A stretch of DNA of 64,000 nucleotides from Variovorax davisae (GCF_030316845.1 NZ_JASZYS010000006.1:359826-423825); one strand, 5' to 3'; positions 8,489-17,621 are shown, numbered from the stretch's first letter. Program-made: numbers and translations. The notes: generated by a model not told the origin, from the sequence alone.

Positions 8489-8983
8489 ATGAAGTTTCCA
8501 GTTCTGATCGCGGCCTGGCTGGCCGCCGGCGCCCTGTCGGGCGCGGCCCATGCGGCCGACTACATGGCGCAGGGGGAGCGGATCAAGGGCCGGTCCTATT
8601 CGCCGGCGGTCGTCACCGAGGGCGGCCGCGTCGTCTGGCTGGCCGGGGAGACCACCACGGTCGACCTGAACGGCAAGGACATCAAGGGCGACTTCGAAGC
8701 GCAGGCACGCACCATCTTCGCGTTGCTCGACCAGACCCTGCAACGGGCCGGCGGCAGCCTGAAGGACATCGTGACCATGACCGCCTACCTGACCGATGCC
8801 CGCAATGGCGCGACCTTCTCGAAGGTGCGCAGCGAGATGTTCCCGGACCGCAAGTTTCCGGCCAGCGCCCAGATCACGGTCTCCAACCTGGCCGTGCCCG
8901 GCATGCAGATCGAGATCCAGGCGGTGGCGGTGATCGGCGACAAGTGCGCCAGCCCCAACCCCTGCCTGCCGGCGCCAAAGTAG
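8489..8983 (+). CDS. Exported RidA/YjgF-family protein
   Basis: 164 residues. A clear Sec signal (MKFPVLIAAWLAAGALSGAAHA, cut near residue 22) precedes a RidA domain (GGRVVWLAGETT, NLAVPGMQIEIQAVAVIG). Cytosolic RidA hydrolyses enamines/imines or deaminates 2-aminomuconate; a periplasmic version suggests an imine-type intermediate outside the inner membrane. AAGGAG at 8476-8481 lies 7 bp ahead of the ATG. Two extra cysteines near the C-terminus (CASPNPC) could form a disulfide in the periplasm. It ends the operon begun at 4333 and converges on a LysR gene. Confidence 0.88.
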   Translation: MKFPVLIAAWLAAGALSGAAHAADYMAQGERIKGRSYSPAVVTEGGRVVWLAGETTTVDLNGKDIKGDFEAQARTIFALLDQTLQRAGGSLKDIVTMTAYLTDARNGATFSKVRSEMFPDRKFPASAQITVSNLAVPGMQIEIQAVAVIGDKCASPNPCLPAPK

Positions 8984-9002
8984 GCGCGAGCGCGCAACGT
9001 CT

Positions 9003-9926
9003 TCAGTCGGCTGCCGAGACGCCCTGCCCATGCAGCCGCTTGCAGCGCGCGGCCAGGCAGTCGTAGAAGGCGGCCGCCCCCGGCGACAGCGAACGCCCCG
9101 CGCGGCCGATGAACTCGATCTCGCGGTGGACGATCGGCTCGTGCAGGACCCGGAAGCGGGTCTTGGTGGTGCGCAGCAGCGAGCCGATGTAGGCCGGGAC
9201 CACGGCAATGCCCAGCCCGGCGTCCGCCAGGCCCACGGCCGTGCCCAGGTAGCCGACCTCGAAACGCGGCTTGAACGCCACGCCAGCCTCATGAAGGAAG
9301 GGATCGATCAATGTCCGGAATCCGCTCGCCTGCGACATCGAGATCATCGGCTGGCCGGCCAGGTCGGCCCAGGTCAGGTTGCGCCTGCGCTTCGCCAGCG
9401 GCCAGTCGGCCGGCACCATGACGCCGAGCGAATGCCGCAGCATCGGCAGGCGCTGCAGGTCGGCATCGGCGTTCGGGAAGACGCCGAAGCCCATGTCGAC
9501 GTCGCCGTTCTGGACCATGCGCACGATCTGGTCGACCGGCAGGTCCGCCAGCCGCACCGAGACCGCCGGATGCAGCGCCTGGAACTCGGCGATGACGCTC
9601 GGCAGAAAGGTGCCGGCCAGCAGTGGCGTGGTGGCGATCGTGATGTGGCCGCGGCGCTTCAGCATCAGGTCCTGCGCATCGGAGACGGCCCGCTCGACGT
9701 CCGCCAGGATGCGCTCCGCGCTCACCAGGAATTCGTTGCCGGCGTCGGTGATCGAGATGCGCCGGGTGGTGCGGTCGATCAACTGCACGCCGAGCTGGCT
9801 CTCCAGGTCGCGCACCAGCAGGCTGGTGGCCGACTGGGTCAGGTGCAGCCTGCGGGCCGCGATGGTGAAGCCGCCCTGGCGCGCGACCTCGGCGAATGCC
9901 CGCAACTGGCGCAATGTCACATTCAT
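9003..9926 (-). CDS. LysR-family transcriptional regulator
   Basis: 307 residues with the standard N-terminal winged HTH (LRQLRAFAEVARQGGFTIAARRLHLTQSATSLLVRDLE) and a LysR substrate-binding domain. It is convergent with the exported-enzyme operon (4333-8983) and starts only 11 bp from the ATG of the next LysR on the other strand, so the two promoters must overlap each other's coding ends. Probable target: the 4333-8983 operon or itself. The effector is unknown. Confidence 0.92.
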   Translation of the reverse strand: MNVTLRQLRAFAEVARQGGFTIAARRLHLTQSATSLLVRDLESQLGVQLIDRTTRRISITDAGNEFLVSAERILADVERAVSDAQDLMLKRRGHITIATTPLLAGTFLPSVIAEFQALHPAVSVRLADLPVDQIVRMVQNGDVDMGFGVFPNADADLQRLPMLRHSLGVMVPADWPLAKRRRNLTWADLAGQPMISMSQASGFRTLIDPFLHEAGVAFKPRFEVGYLGTAVGLADAGLGIAVVPAYIGSLLRTTKTRFRVLHEPIVHREIEFIGRAGRSLSPGAAAFYDCLAARCKRLHGQGVSAAD

Positions 9927-9937
9927 TGGGAGATCTC

Positions 9938-10993
9938 ATGAGTCTGTCGAACCCATCTGTTTTTAACATGGCCGAGCTTTGCGGCACAAGCCGGCCCGCC
10001 GCCAACGGCCAACCGCAGCACTCGCGTGCATCGCTGGCGCGGCGGCTCAGGCTGCACCAGCTCGAAGTGTTCGACCAGGTCGTGGAGGCCGGCTCGATCC
10101 TCGCGGCCTCGCGCGAGCTGGCGATGTCGCAGCCGGCGGTCAGCAAGTCGATCCACGACCTCGAGCAGCAGCTCAACGGGATCCTGTTCGTGCGCAGCAA
10201 GCGCGGCGTGCTCCTGACCGAGTTCGGCGCCCTGTTCCGCCGCCACGCCAAGGGCCTGCTGGGCGAGCTGCGCTACATGGCGGAAGACCTGAACGCCTGG
10301 CAGTTCGGATCGACCGGCCATGTCATCGTGGGCACGCTGATCGCCGCCTCGGCCACGCTGCTGCCCGAGGCCATCACCCGGCTGCGAACGGCGGTGCCCG
10401 ACGTCACGGTGACGGTGCGCGTCGGTCCCAACCCGACCCTGTTCGCCGCCCTCGAGCGCGGCGAGGTGGATGTCGTGGTCGGCGTCCTTCCGGCCGACAG
10501 CGAGGCCCGGCGCGCGTCGCTGCTGCACGTGCCCTTGTACGAAGAGACGCTGTGCGTGGTGGTCGGGGCGAAGAACCCGCTGGCCCACCAGCGCAGCCTC
10601 GACCTGTCGGCGCTGCATCCGCTCGAATGGGTGGTGCCGACGCGCGAGTCGGCCGCCTACGAATCGGTGCGGACCTTCTTCGCCAACGACGGTCTGGGGA
10701 TGCCGCGGCGGCTGGTGGAGTCGGTGTCGATCCTCACCAACCTCAGCCTGGTGTCGGGCGGGTCGATGGTCGCCCTGATGCCGCAGTCGGCGGCGGAGCG
10801 CTTTGCCGAAGCCGGCCTGCTCGCGATCCTGCCGCTGGGCGGCCTGAGCTCCTTCAGCGAAGTGGGCTACACGGTGCGCGCGGACCGCCTCGCCAGCGCT
10901 GCGACCGAGCGATTCCTGGCCGCGCTGCGCGACACCTCGCTCGAGCGTCGATCTATTCCGCGCAGCTATGCATTCGGCCCAACTGGTCATTAG
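9938..10993 (+). CDS. LysR-family regulator, GbpR/PcaQ-like (paralogue 1)
   Basis: 351 residues from the ATG at 9938, preceded by GGGAGA (9928-9933); a later ATG at 9968 has no Shine-Dalgarno but would relieve crowding with the divergent LysR. The HTH reads ASRELAMSQPAVSKSIHDLEQQL, and the ligand domain contains VTVRVGPNPTLFAALERGEVDVVVGVLP. It is strongly similar throughout to the protein at 12197-13213, showing an in situ duplication around the porin gene. Its last 13 codons (SIPRSYAFGPTGH region) are read through DNA that matches the promoter element upstream of nbaE. Probable role: control of the porin and the 3-hydroxyanthranilate operon. Confidence 0.92.
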   Translation: MSLSNPSVFNMAELCGTSRPAANGQPQHSRASLARRLRLHQLEVFDQVVEAGSILAASRELAMSQPAVSKSIHDLEQQLNGILFVRSKRGVLLTEFGALFRRHAKGLLGELRYMAEDLNAWQFGSTGHVIVGTLIAASATLLPEAITRLRTAVPDVTVTVRVGPNPTLFAALERGEVDVVVGVLPADSEARRASLLHVPLYEETLCVVVGAKNPLAHQRSLDLSALHPLEWVVPTRESAAYESVRTFFANDGLGMPRRLVESVSILTNLSLVSGGSMVALMPQSAAERFAEAGLLAILPLGGLSSFSEVGYTVRADRLASAATERFLAALRDTSLERRSIPRSYAFGPTGH

Positions 10994-11022
10994 TCAAGGA
11001 GACATCGCCTCCCTAGACTCCG
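10954..11022 (+). promoter_or_regulatory. Shared promoter/operator element, copy 1 (porin)
   Basis: A 69-bp stretch that aligns without gaps to 13221-13289 (about 50 of 69 identical; 31 of 37 in the 3' half). Common blocks are TATTCC, GCTAT, GTCATTA, TCAAG, ATCG and TCCCTAGACTCCG. TAGACT (11014-11019) is a plausible -10 box. The 5' portion overlaps the end of the upstream LysR coding region. Probable binding site for one or both paralogous LysR proteins, driving the porin at 11078. Confidence 0.72.
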
Positions 11023-11077
11023 ACCCGCTCTGCAACTGCCCGCCTCGCTTCCCATCACCCAACCTTCAAGAGAATCC

Positions 11078-12166
11078 GTGAACACCTCCCGCCTTCATCC
11101 CGCGCTCGTCGGTCTCGCTGCCCTGCTGACGGCCCATGCCGCCTCGGCCCAATCGTCCATGACCCTGTTCGGCATCGTCGATGCGTCGGTGAGCCACTAC
11201 GAGGCCGGCCCGCGCAGCCAGACCGTGCTTGCGAACTCGGCCCTGAACAACACGCGGCTCGGCTTCCGCGGCACCGAAGACCTCGGCGGCGGGATGTCCG
11301 CCAACTTCTGGCTGGAGGGCGCGCTCAATGTCGACGACGGCAATGCGTCGGGCTTCAACTTCGCGCGCCGCTCGACCGTCAGCCTCGCCGGGGTGTGGGG
11401 CGAGCTGCGCCTGGGCCGCGACTTCACGCCCACGTTCTGGAACGATGCGGTGTTCGACTTCTTCAACGCCACCGGCGTCGGCACCTCCGTCATCTCGCAG
11501 GCGCGCAGCAGCAGCACCTCGCCGGGCCGCATGCCCTTCACCGCGGACTTCGGCGCCAACAACCCGACCTACATCCGCGCCAGCAACAGCGTCGGCTATT
11601 TCCTGCCGCCGACGCTCAACGGCTTCTATGGCCAGCTCCAGTACGCCTTCGACGAGCAGGTCTCGCCGGGCAGCAACCAGGGCCGGTACGTGGCGGGACG
11701 CGTCGGCTACCTGAAGGGGCCGGTCAACCTGGCGGTCGCGGTCGGCCGCACCACCGGCGCCGACCCCGCGACCGCCGCGGCCCCCGACGTGTCGACCGTC
11801 AACGTCGGTGCTTCCTATGACTTCGGGCCCGCCAAGCTGGCGGGCCAGTACTCGCGCGAGAAGTACGAAAAGGCCACCGCCAGCAACACCAGCACCGGCT
11901 ACATGCTGGGCGTCAGCGTGCCGCTCGGCGTCGGCAGCCTCAATGCGGCGTACTCCTGGGTCGACATCGACCTGCCGGGCACGCCGAGCGCCGACAAGAT
12001 CGCGCTCGGCTATGTCCACAACCTCTCGAAGCGCACGGCGCTGTATGCGACTGTCGCCCACCTCGGCAACAAGAACCGCTCGCAGCTGACGGTTGCCAAC
12101 AGCCTGCAGGGCACCGCCAACGCATCGTCGACCGGCTACGACTTCGGGATCCGCCACATCTTCTGA
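11078..12166 (+). CDS. Gram-negative porin
   Basis: A 362-residue full-length outer-membrane porin. It starts at GTG (11078) after AAGAGA (11068-11073), with a signal peptide ending AAHASAQ-like (HAASAQ, cut near residue 24). It has LGFRGTEDLGGG, RRSTVSLAG, ELRLGRDFTP and ends in GYDFGIRHIF, with the terminal Phe needed for BAM insertion. It lies between the two paralogous LysR genes and carries the same promoter element as the nba operon, so it is probably the entry channel for that pathway's substrate. Confidence 0.95.
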   Translation: MNTSRLHPALVGLAALLTAHAASAQSSMTLFGIVDASVSHYEAGPRSQTVLANSALNNTRLGFRGTEDLGGGMSANFWLEGALNVDDGNASGFNFARRSTVSLAGVWGELRLGRDFTPTFWNDAVFDFFNATGVGTSVISQARSSSTSPGRMPFTADFGANNPTYIRASNSVGYFLPPTLNGFYGQLQYAFDEQVSPGSNQGRYVAGRVGYLKGPVNLAVAVGRTTGADPATAAAPDVSTVNVGASYDFGPAKLAGQYSREKYEKATASNTSTGYMLGVSVPLGVGSLNAAYSWVDIDLPGTPSADKIALGYVHNLSKRTALYATVAHLGNKNRSQLTVANSLQGTANASSTGYDFGIRHIF

Positions 12167-12180
12167 CGGCGTCCGGCATC

Positions 12181-12198
12181 ATCGAGAATCGTCTCGAT
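12181..12198 (+). other. Hairpin/palindrome covering the LysR start codon
   Basis: ATCGAGA and TCTCGAT form a perfect 7-bp stem around a 4-nt loop, and the ATG of the next gene (12197) begins inside the right arm. No Shine-Dalgarno is visible. It may hold down translation of the regulator or act as a DNA palindrome. Confidence 0.4.
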
Positions 12199-13213
12199 GA
12201 AGAAGCCGACCCCGAAGTTCCAGCCGGAAGAACGCCCCAAGCCGCCCGGCACGCCGCACTCGCGGCTGTCGCTGGCGCGCCGGCTGCGCCTGCAGCAGCT
12301 GCTGGTCTTCGAGAAGGTGGTCGAGGTCGGCTCGATCCTCGGGGCCTCGCGCGAGCTGGCCCTGACCCAGCCGGCGGTCAGCAAGTCGATCCACGAACTC
12401 GAACAGCAGCTCGGCGAAGCCGTCTTCCTGCGCGGCAAGCGCGGCGTCGTGCTCACCGAGTTCGGCCGCCTGCTGGAGCATCGCGCCAAGTCGATGCTGG
12501 CCGAGTTGCGCCTGATGGCGGAAGAGCTCAACGACTGGCAGACGGGCAGCGCGGGCCACGTGGTCGTGGGGACCTTGATCGTCGCCTCCGTCACGCTGCT
12601 GCCCGAGGCGATCGCGCGGCTGCGCCAGGAAGTCCCCAACGTGGTCGTGACGGTGCGCGTCGGACCCAACTCGACCCTGTTCCCGGCGCTTGCGCGCGGC
12701 GAGCTGGACGTGGTGGTGGGCGTGCTGCCCAAGGAGGATGCGATGCGGCACGACGACGGCCTCGACCGTGCGCCGCTGACCCATGTGCCGCTCTACGAGG
12801 AGGCGCTGCGGGTCGTGGTCGGCAGCCAGAACCCGCTGGCGCGCAGGCGCAAGATCCGGCTGGCGGAGCTGCACGACCTCGAATGGATCGTGCCGACGCA
12901 GGAGTCGGTGGCGCATGCATCGGTGCGGGAGTACTTCCGCAAGGAGGGCCTGGCCATGCCGGCGCGGCGGGTCGAGTCGGTGTCCATCCTGACCAATGCC
13001 TGGCTGGTGTCCGACGCTGCGATGGTGGCCTTGATGCCGGCGTCGGTGGCCGAGCGCTTCGCCCGCGCGGGCATGGTGTCGATCCTGCCGATGGAGGGCC
13101 TGGGCCCGTTCAGCGACGTCGGCTACACGGTGCGTTCCGACCGCCCGCCGGGCGCCGCGACCCAGCGCTTCCTGGCGGCGCTGCACGACGTCGGGCGCGA
13201 ACTGCAGCGATAG
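12197..13213 (+). CDS. LysR-family regulator, GbpR/PcaQ-like (paralogue 2)
   Basis: 338 residues, with an HTH (ASRELALTQPAVSKSIHELEQQLG) and ligand-binding domain (VTVRVGPNSTLFPALARGELDVVVGVLP). It is a close paralogue of 9938-10993, with the same LSLARRLRL lead-in. It begins 30 bp after the porin stop and may be co-transcribed with it. It sits directly upstream of the nbaE promoter element and is the best candidate activator of the 3-hydroxyanthranilate operon. The start codon lies in a hairpin and no ribosome-binding site is evident, so expression may be low. Confidence 0.93.
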   Translation: MKKPTPKFQPEERPKPPGTPHSRLSLARRLRLQQLLVFEKVVEVGSILGASRELALTQPAVSKSIHELEQQLGEAVFLRGKRGVVLTEFGRLLEHRAKSMLAELRLMAEELNDWQTGSAGHVVVGTLIVASVTLLPEAIARLRQEVPNVVVTVRVGPNSTLFPALARGELDVVVGVLPKEDAMRHDDGLDRAPLTHVPLYEEALRVVVGSQNPLARRRKIRLAELHDLEWIVPTQESVAHASVREYFRKEGLAMPARRVESVSILTNAWLVSDAAMVALMPASVAERFARAGMVSILPMEGLGPFSDVGYTVRSDRPPGAATQRFLAALHDVGRELQR

Positions 13214-13220
13214 CGCCAAG

Positions 13221-13289
13221 TATTCCTGTTGGCTATATTTCCAGCCGAACAAGTCATTATTCAAGAATAGATCGAGTCCCTAGACTCCG
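13221..13289 (+). promoter_or_regulatory. Shared promoter/operator element, copy 2 (nba operon)
   Basis: Counterpart of 10954-11022, co-linear over 69 bp. TAGACT at 13281-13286 is a likely -10 box, 28 bp before the GTG start of nbaE. The upstream TATTCC...GCTAT block and GTCATTA-TCAAG block are AT-rich islands typical of LysR-type binding sites. It presumably drives the 13-gene operon 13314-25032. Confidence 0.75.
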
Positions 13290-13313
13290 GCGCATTCCCT
13301 GCTGGAGACCCTT

Positions 13314-14798
13314 GTGACCGAACCCCATGTCCTGCCGGCTAGCCTGGCCACGCTGCGCAACTACGTCGACGGCGCCTTCGTCGCCACCGGCAGGACCTTC
13401 GACAACCTGAGCCCGCTGACCGGGCGGCTGCTGGCCAAGGTGCACGAGGCCGACCCGGCGCTGGTCGACCGCGCGGTGCAGGCGGCGCGACGGGCCCTGG
13501 AAGGCCCCTGGGGCCGGACCAGCGTCGACCAGCGCGCCGCGATGCTGCACCGCGTGGCCGACGTGATCGAGCGCCGCTTCGACGAGTTCGTCGCCGCCGA
13601 AGTGGCCGACACCGGCCGCCCGGTGCAGCAGGCGCGCACGCTGGACGTCGCCCGCGCCATCGCCAACCTGCGCACCTTCGCCGACCTGGGCCGCGCGGCC
13701 CACGGCGAGCACTTCGAGACCCGCACCGCGGCCGGCGACGAGCTCATGAACTACACGCTGCGCAAGCCGCTCGGGGTGGTGGCCAGCATCTCGCCGTGGA
13801 ACCTGCCGATCCTCTCGATGACCTGGAAGGCCGCGCCGGCGCTGATCTGCGGCAACACGCTGGTGGTCAAGCCGTCGGAGGAGACGCCCTCGTCGGCGAC
13901 CCTGTTGGCCGAGGCCTTCGACGAGGCCGGCATCCCGCCGGGCGTGTTCAACCTGGTGCACGGCTTCGGTGCCGGCTCGGCGGGCGAGGCGATGACCCGG
14001 CATCCGGGGGTCGACGCCATCACCTTCACCGGCGAATCGCGCACCGGCACCGCGGTCATGAAGGCCGCGGCCGAAGACTTGAAGGAGGTTTCGCTCGAGC
14101 TCGGCGGCAAGAATGCCGCCATCGTGTTCGCCGACTGCGACTTCGATGCCGCGGTCGAAGGCGTGGTGCGCTCGTCCTTCGCCAATGCCGGCCAGGTCTG
14201 CCTGTGCTCCGAGCGGGTCTACGTCGAGCGCCCGATCTTCGAGCGCTTCGTCGCCGCCATGAAGGCCCGCACCGAGGCGCTGAAGATCGGCTGGCCCGGC
14301 GAGCCGGGCGTCGACATGGGCTCGCTGATCTCGCGCAAGCACCGCGAGAAAGTGCTGGCCTACTGCCGGTTGGCGCTCGCAGAGGGCGCCACCCTGGTCA
14401 CCGGCGGCGCGGTGCCGCAATTCGGCGACGCGCGCGACGACGGCGCCTTCATGCAGCCGACGATCTGGACCGGCCTGCCGGACAGCGCGCGCTGCGTGCG
14501 CGAGGAGGTCTTCGGTCCGGTCTGCCACATCGCGCCCTTCGACACCGAGGACGAGGTGCTGCGGCGCGCCAACGACACCGACTACGGCCTGGCCGGCGTG
14601 GTCTGGACCCGCGACCTGGCGCGCGCGCACCGGGTGGCGCGGCGCTTCGACACCGGCATCGTCTGGGTCAACACCTGGTATCTGCGCGACCTGCGCACGC
14701 CCTTCGGCGGCACCGGGCGTTCGGGCCTGGGCCGCGAGGGCGGGCGCTGGTCGCTCGACTTCTATTCCACCACCAGCAACATCTGCGTCAAGCTATGA
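13314..14798 (+). CDS. nbaE: 2-aminomuconate 6-semialdehyde dehydrogenase
   Basis: A 494-residue aldehyde dehydrogenase that oxidises 2-aminomuconic semialdehyde to 2-aminomuconate with NAD+. The catalytic cysteine is C296 (GQVC) and the general-base glutamate E262 (LELGGKNA); the Rossmann FTGES-type loop is present ([10 protein letters not shown]). It starts at GTG 13314 after GGAG (13304-13307). The close relative, 2-hydroxymuconic semialdehyde dehydrogenase, would look similar; the downstream HAO, ACMSD and deaminase genes favour the amino substrate. It is the first gene of the operon and its TGA overlaps the next ATG. Confidence 0.93.
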   Translation: MTEPHVLPASLATLRNYVDGAFVATGRTFDNLSPLTGRLLAKVHEADPALVDRAVQAARRALEGPWGRTSVDQRAAMLHRVADVIERRFDEFVAAEVADTGRPVQQARTLDVARAIANLRTFADLGRAAHGEHFETRTAAGDELMNYTLRKPLGVVASISPWNLPILSMTWKAAPALICGNTLVVKPSEETPSSATLLAEAFDEAGIPPGVFNLVHGFGAGSAGEAMTRHPGVDAITFTGESRTGTAVMKAAAEDLKEVSLELGGKNAAIVFADCDFDAAVEGVVRSSFANAGQVCLCSERVYVERPIFERFVAAMKARTEALKIGWPGEPGVDMGSLISRKHREKVLAYCRLALAEGATLVTGGAVPQFGDARDDGAFMQPTIWTGLPDSARCVREEVFGPVCHIAPFDTEDEVLRRANDTDYGLAGVVWTRDLARAHRVARRFDTGIVWVNTWYLRDLRTPFGGTGRSGLGREGGRWSLDFYSTTSNICVKL

Positions 14799-15607
14799 AG
14801 GATTTCCCCATCGACCCGCATCTCGCCGCCCTTGCCGACGAACTGTGGCAGGCCGAGCAACGCGGCGAGCCTATTGCGCCGTTGCGCGAGCGCATCGCGC
14901 AGCTGGCCGCGGGCACTGACCTGCTCCAGGCTGCCTATTCGATCCAGCAGCTCAACATCCAGCGCCGCATCGATGCCGGCGCGCGGCGGGTCGGGCGCAA
15001 GATCGGCCTCACCTCGGTGGCCGTGCAGCGCCAGCTCGGCGTCGATGCGCCCGACTTCGGCGCGTTGCTGGCCGACATGGCGGTGGGCGACGGCGAGGAG
15101 ATCGCGCCGTCCCGGCTGATGCAGCCGAAGGCCGAGGCCGAGATCGCGCTGGTGCTCGAGCGCGACCTGCCGCACGAGAAGCACACGGTGGCCGACCTGA
15201 TCGGCGCCACCGCCTACGCGCTGCCGGCGATCGAGGTGGTCGGCAGCCGGATCGCCAACTGGGACATCCGGCTGGTCGACACCGTGGCCGACAACGCGTC
15301 TTCGGGGCTGTTCGTGCTGGGCACGCGGCCGGTGCGCCTGTCGCGCCTCGACCTGGCGGGCTGCGGCATGTCGATGGAGCGCGCCGGCGACCCGGTGTCG
15401 GTCGGCGTCGGCGCGGCCTGCCTGGGCAACCCGCTGAACGCGGCCGTCTGGCTGGCCGACACGCTGGCCCGGCTCGGCACGCCGCTGCGCGCCGGCGACG
15501 TCCTGATGACCGGGGCCCTGGGGCCGATGGTCCCGGTGCGCCCCGGCGACGTCTTCACGGCGCGCATCGAAGGCCTGGGCGCGGTCAGCGCCGTCTTCGG
15601 CCGCTGA
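14795..15607 (+). CDS. nbaH: 2-oxopent-4-enoate hydratase
   Basis: 270 residues of the MhpD/DmpE family. It hydrates 2-hydroxypenta-2,4-dienoate to 4-hydroxy-2-oxovalerate. The family blocks [33 protein letters not shown] and [15 protein letters not shown] are present; the charged residues in them bind the divalent metal. It overlaps nbaE by 4 bp. Similarity to DmpE rather than DmpH ([14 protein letters not shown] versus AKMxQMGV) separates it from the decarboxylase paralogue at 17618. Confidence 0.92.
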   Translation: MKDFPIDPHLAALADELWQAEQRGEPIAPLRERIAQLAAGTDLLQAAYSIQQLNIQRRIDAGARRVGRKIGLTSVAVQRQLGVDAPDFGALLADMAVGDGEEIAPSRLMQPKAEAEIALVLERDLPHEKHTVADLIGATAYALPAIEVVGSRIANWDIRLVDTVADNASSGLFVLGTRPVRLSRLDLAGCGMSMERAGDPVSVGVGAACLGNPLNAAVWLADTLARLGTPLRAGDVLMTGALGPMVPVRPGDVFTARIEGLGAVSAVFGR

Positions 15608-15627
15608 TTTCCATTCGACGAGATTCC

Positions 15628-16572
15628 ATGAACGACAACTCACGCATCCCGGTCGCCATCATCGGCTCCGGCAACATCGGCACCGATCTCATGATCAAGG
15701 TGCTGCGCAATGCCCGCCACCTAAGGATGGCGGCCATGGTCGGCATCGACCCGCAGTCCGACGGCCTGGCACGCGCCGCGCGCATGGGCGTGGCGACCAC
15801 CGCCGAGGGCATCGACGGCCTGCTCGGGCTGCCGGGCTTCGCCGCGATCGGCATCGCCTTCGACGCCACCAGCGCCGGCGCCCATGCCCGCCACAACGCG
15901 GCGCTGCAGGCGCACGGCGTGCAGGTGATCGACCTGACGCCGGCCGCCATCGGGCCCTACGTGGTGCCGGTGGTGAACCTCGACGCCCACCTGGACGCGC
16001 CGAACCTCAACATGGTGACCTGCGGCGGGCAGGCCACGATCCCGATCGTGCGTGCCGTGTCGCGCGTGGCAAAGGTGGGTTATGCCGAGATCGTGGCCTC
16101 GATCGCCAGCAAGTCGGCCGGCCCGGGCACGCGCGCCAACATCGACGAATTCACCGAAACCACCTCGCGCGCCATCGTCGAGGTCGGCGGGGCGGCGCAC
16201 GGCAAGGCGATCATCGTGCTGAATCCGGCCGAGCCGCCGCTGATGATGCGCGACACGGTCTACTGCCTGGTCGGGCTCGACGCCGACTGCGCCGCCATCG
16301 ACGCCTCGGTGCGCCGCATGGTGGCCGAGGTCGCGGCCTACGTGCCAGGCTACCGGCTCAAGCAGCACGTGCAGTTCGAGCGCATCGACGGCGAGCGCCG
16401 CATCCAGGTGCCGGGGCTCGGCGCGGTGCAGGGGCTCAAGGTCACGGTGCTGCTCGAGGTCGAGGGCGCCGCCCACTACCTGCCGGCGTACTCCGGCAAT
16501 CTCGACATCATGACCAGCGCCGCGCTGGCCACCGCCGAGCGCATGGCCGCGCGCCGGCTGGCCACGGCCTGA
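15628..16572 (+). CDS. nbaJ: Acetaldehyde dehydrogenase (acetylating)
   Basis: 314 residues. It converts acetaldehyde, CoA and NAD+ to acetyl-CoA in complex with the aldolase encoded next door (MhpF/DmpF type). The nucleotide-binding GSGNIGTD is at residues 13-20, and the catalytic cysteine is C132 in [10 protein letters not shown]. The partner aldolase starts 8 bp downstream, matching the channelled aldolase-dehydrogenase pair of meta-cleavage pathways. Confidence 0.96.
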   Translation: MNDNSRIPVAIIGSGNIGTDLMIKVLRNARHLRMAAMVGIDPQSDGLARAARMGVATTAEGIDGLLGLPGFAAIGIAFDATSAGAHARHNAALQAHGVQVIDLTPAAIGPYVVPVVNLDAHLDAPNLNMVTCGGQATIPIVRAVSRVAKVGYAEIVASIASKSAGPGTRANIDEFTETTSRAIVEVGGAAHGKAIIVLNPAEPPLMMRDTVYCLVGLDADCAAIDASVRRMVAEVAAYVPGYRLKQHVQFERIDGERRIQVPGLGAVQGLKVTVLLEVEGAAHYLPAYSGNLDIMTSAALATAERMAARRLATA

Positions 16573-16580
16573 GGATCCCC

Positions 16581-17621
16581 ATGAATCACACGGAAAAGAA
16601 GATCTACGTCTCGGACGTCACGCTGCGCGACGGCATGCATGCCATCCGCCACCAGTATTCGCTGGCCGACGTCGAGCGCATCGCGCGCGCCCTCGACCTG
16701 GCGCGGGTCGACAGCATCGAAGTCGCGCACGGCGACGGGCTGCGCGGCGCCAGCTTCAACTACGGCGTCGGCGCCCACAGCGACATCGAATGGATCGCGG
16801 CGGTGGCCGGCGTGGTGCGCCACGCCAAGGTGGCGACGCTGCTGCTGCCCGGCATCGGCACGCTGCACGACTTGCGCGCCGCCTACGATGCCGGCGCCCG
16901 CGTGGTGCGGGTCGCGACCCACTGCACCGAGGCCGACATCTCGAAGCAGCACATCGAATACGCGCGCGAACTCGGGATGGACACGGTCGGCTTCCTGATG
17001 ATGAGCCACATGAACAGCCCCGAGGGGCTGGCCCGGCAGGCCCAGCTGATGGAGAGCTACGGCGCCCAGTGCGTCTACGTGGTCGACTCCGGGGGCGCGA
17101 TGAACATGGACGACGTGGCGGCGCGCTTCCAGGCCTTCAAGGCGGTGCTCCGGCCCGAAACGCAGACCGGCATCCATGCCCATCACAACCTGAGCCTGGG
17201 CGTGGCCAACAGCATGGTGGCGCTGCAGCATGGCTGCGACCGCGTCGACGCCAGCCTGACCGGCATGGGCGCGGGTGCGGGCAATGCGCCGCTCGAAGTC
17301 TTCATCGCTGCGGTCGACCGCATGGGCCTGAACCATGGCTGCGACGTACGCCAGCTCATCGATGCGGCCGAGGACATCGTGCGCCCGCTGCAGACGCGCC
17401 CGGTGCGGGTCGACCGCGAAACCCTGGCGCTGGGCTATGCCGGCGTGTACTCGAGCTTCCTGCTGCACAGCGAGGCGGCGGCCGCGCGCTACGGCCTCGC
17501 GGCCTTCGACATCCTGGTCGAACTCGGGCGCCGCCGCATGGTCGGCGGCCAGGAGGACATGATCGTCGACGTGGCGCTGGACCTGCTCGACAGGAAGAGC
17601 CCCGAAAAGGAGGCCGCATGA
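16581..17621 (+). CDS. nbaI: 4-hydroxy-2-oxovalerate aldolase
   Basis: 346 residues of the HMGL-like TIM-barrel family (MhpE/DmpG). It cleaves 4-hydroxy-2-oxovalerate to pyruvate and acetaldehyde. The N-terminal VTLRDGMHA carries the catalytic Arg and metal Asp, and [11 protein letters not shown] carries the HxH metal ligands. A C-terminal communication domain (residues about 280-340) contacts the dehydrogenase. Its stop overlaps the 4-oxalocrotonate decarboxylase start by 4 bp. Confidence 0.96.
   Translation: MNHTEKKIYVSDVTLRDGMHAIRHQYSLADVERIARALDLARVDSIEVAHGDGLRGASFNYGVGAHSDIEWIAAVAGVVRHAKVATLLLPGIGTLHDLRAAYDAGARVVRVATHCTEADISKQHIEYARELGMDTVGFLMMSHMNSPEGLARQAQLMESYGAQCVYVVDSGGAMNMDDVAARFQAFKAVLRPETQTGIHAHHNLSLGVANSMVALQHGCDRVDASLTGMGAGAGNAPLEVFIAAVDRMGLNHGCDVRQLIDAAEDIVRPLQTRPVRVDRETLALGYAGVYSSFLLHSEAAAARYGLAAFDILVELGRRRMVGGQEDMIVDVALDLLDRKSPEKEAA

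Noticed and set aside
13796..15607. Apparent 603-residue fusion ending in the NbaH hydratase
   Set aside because: The upstream two thirds is an out-of-frame reading of nbaE; the true start at 14795 forms a standard ATGA overlap.
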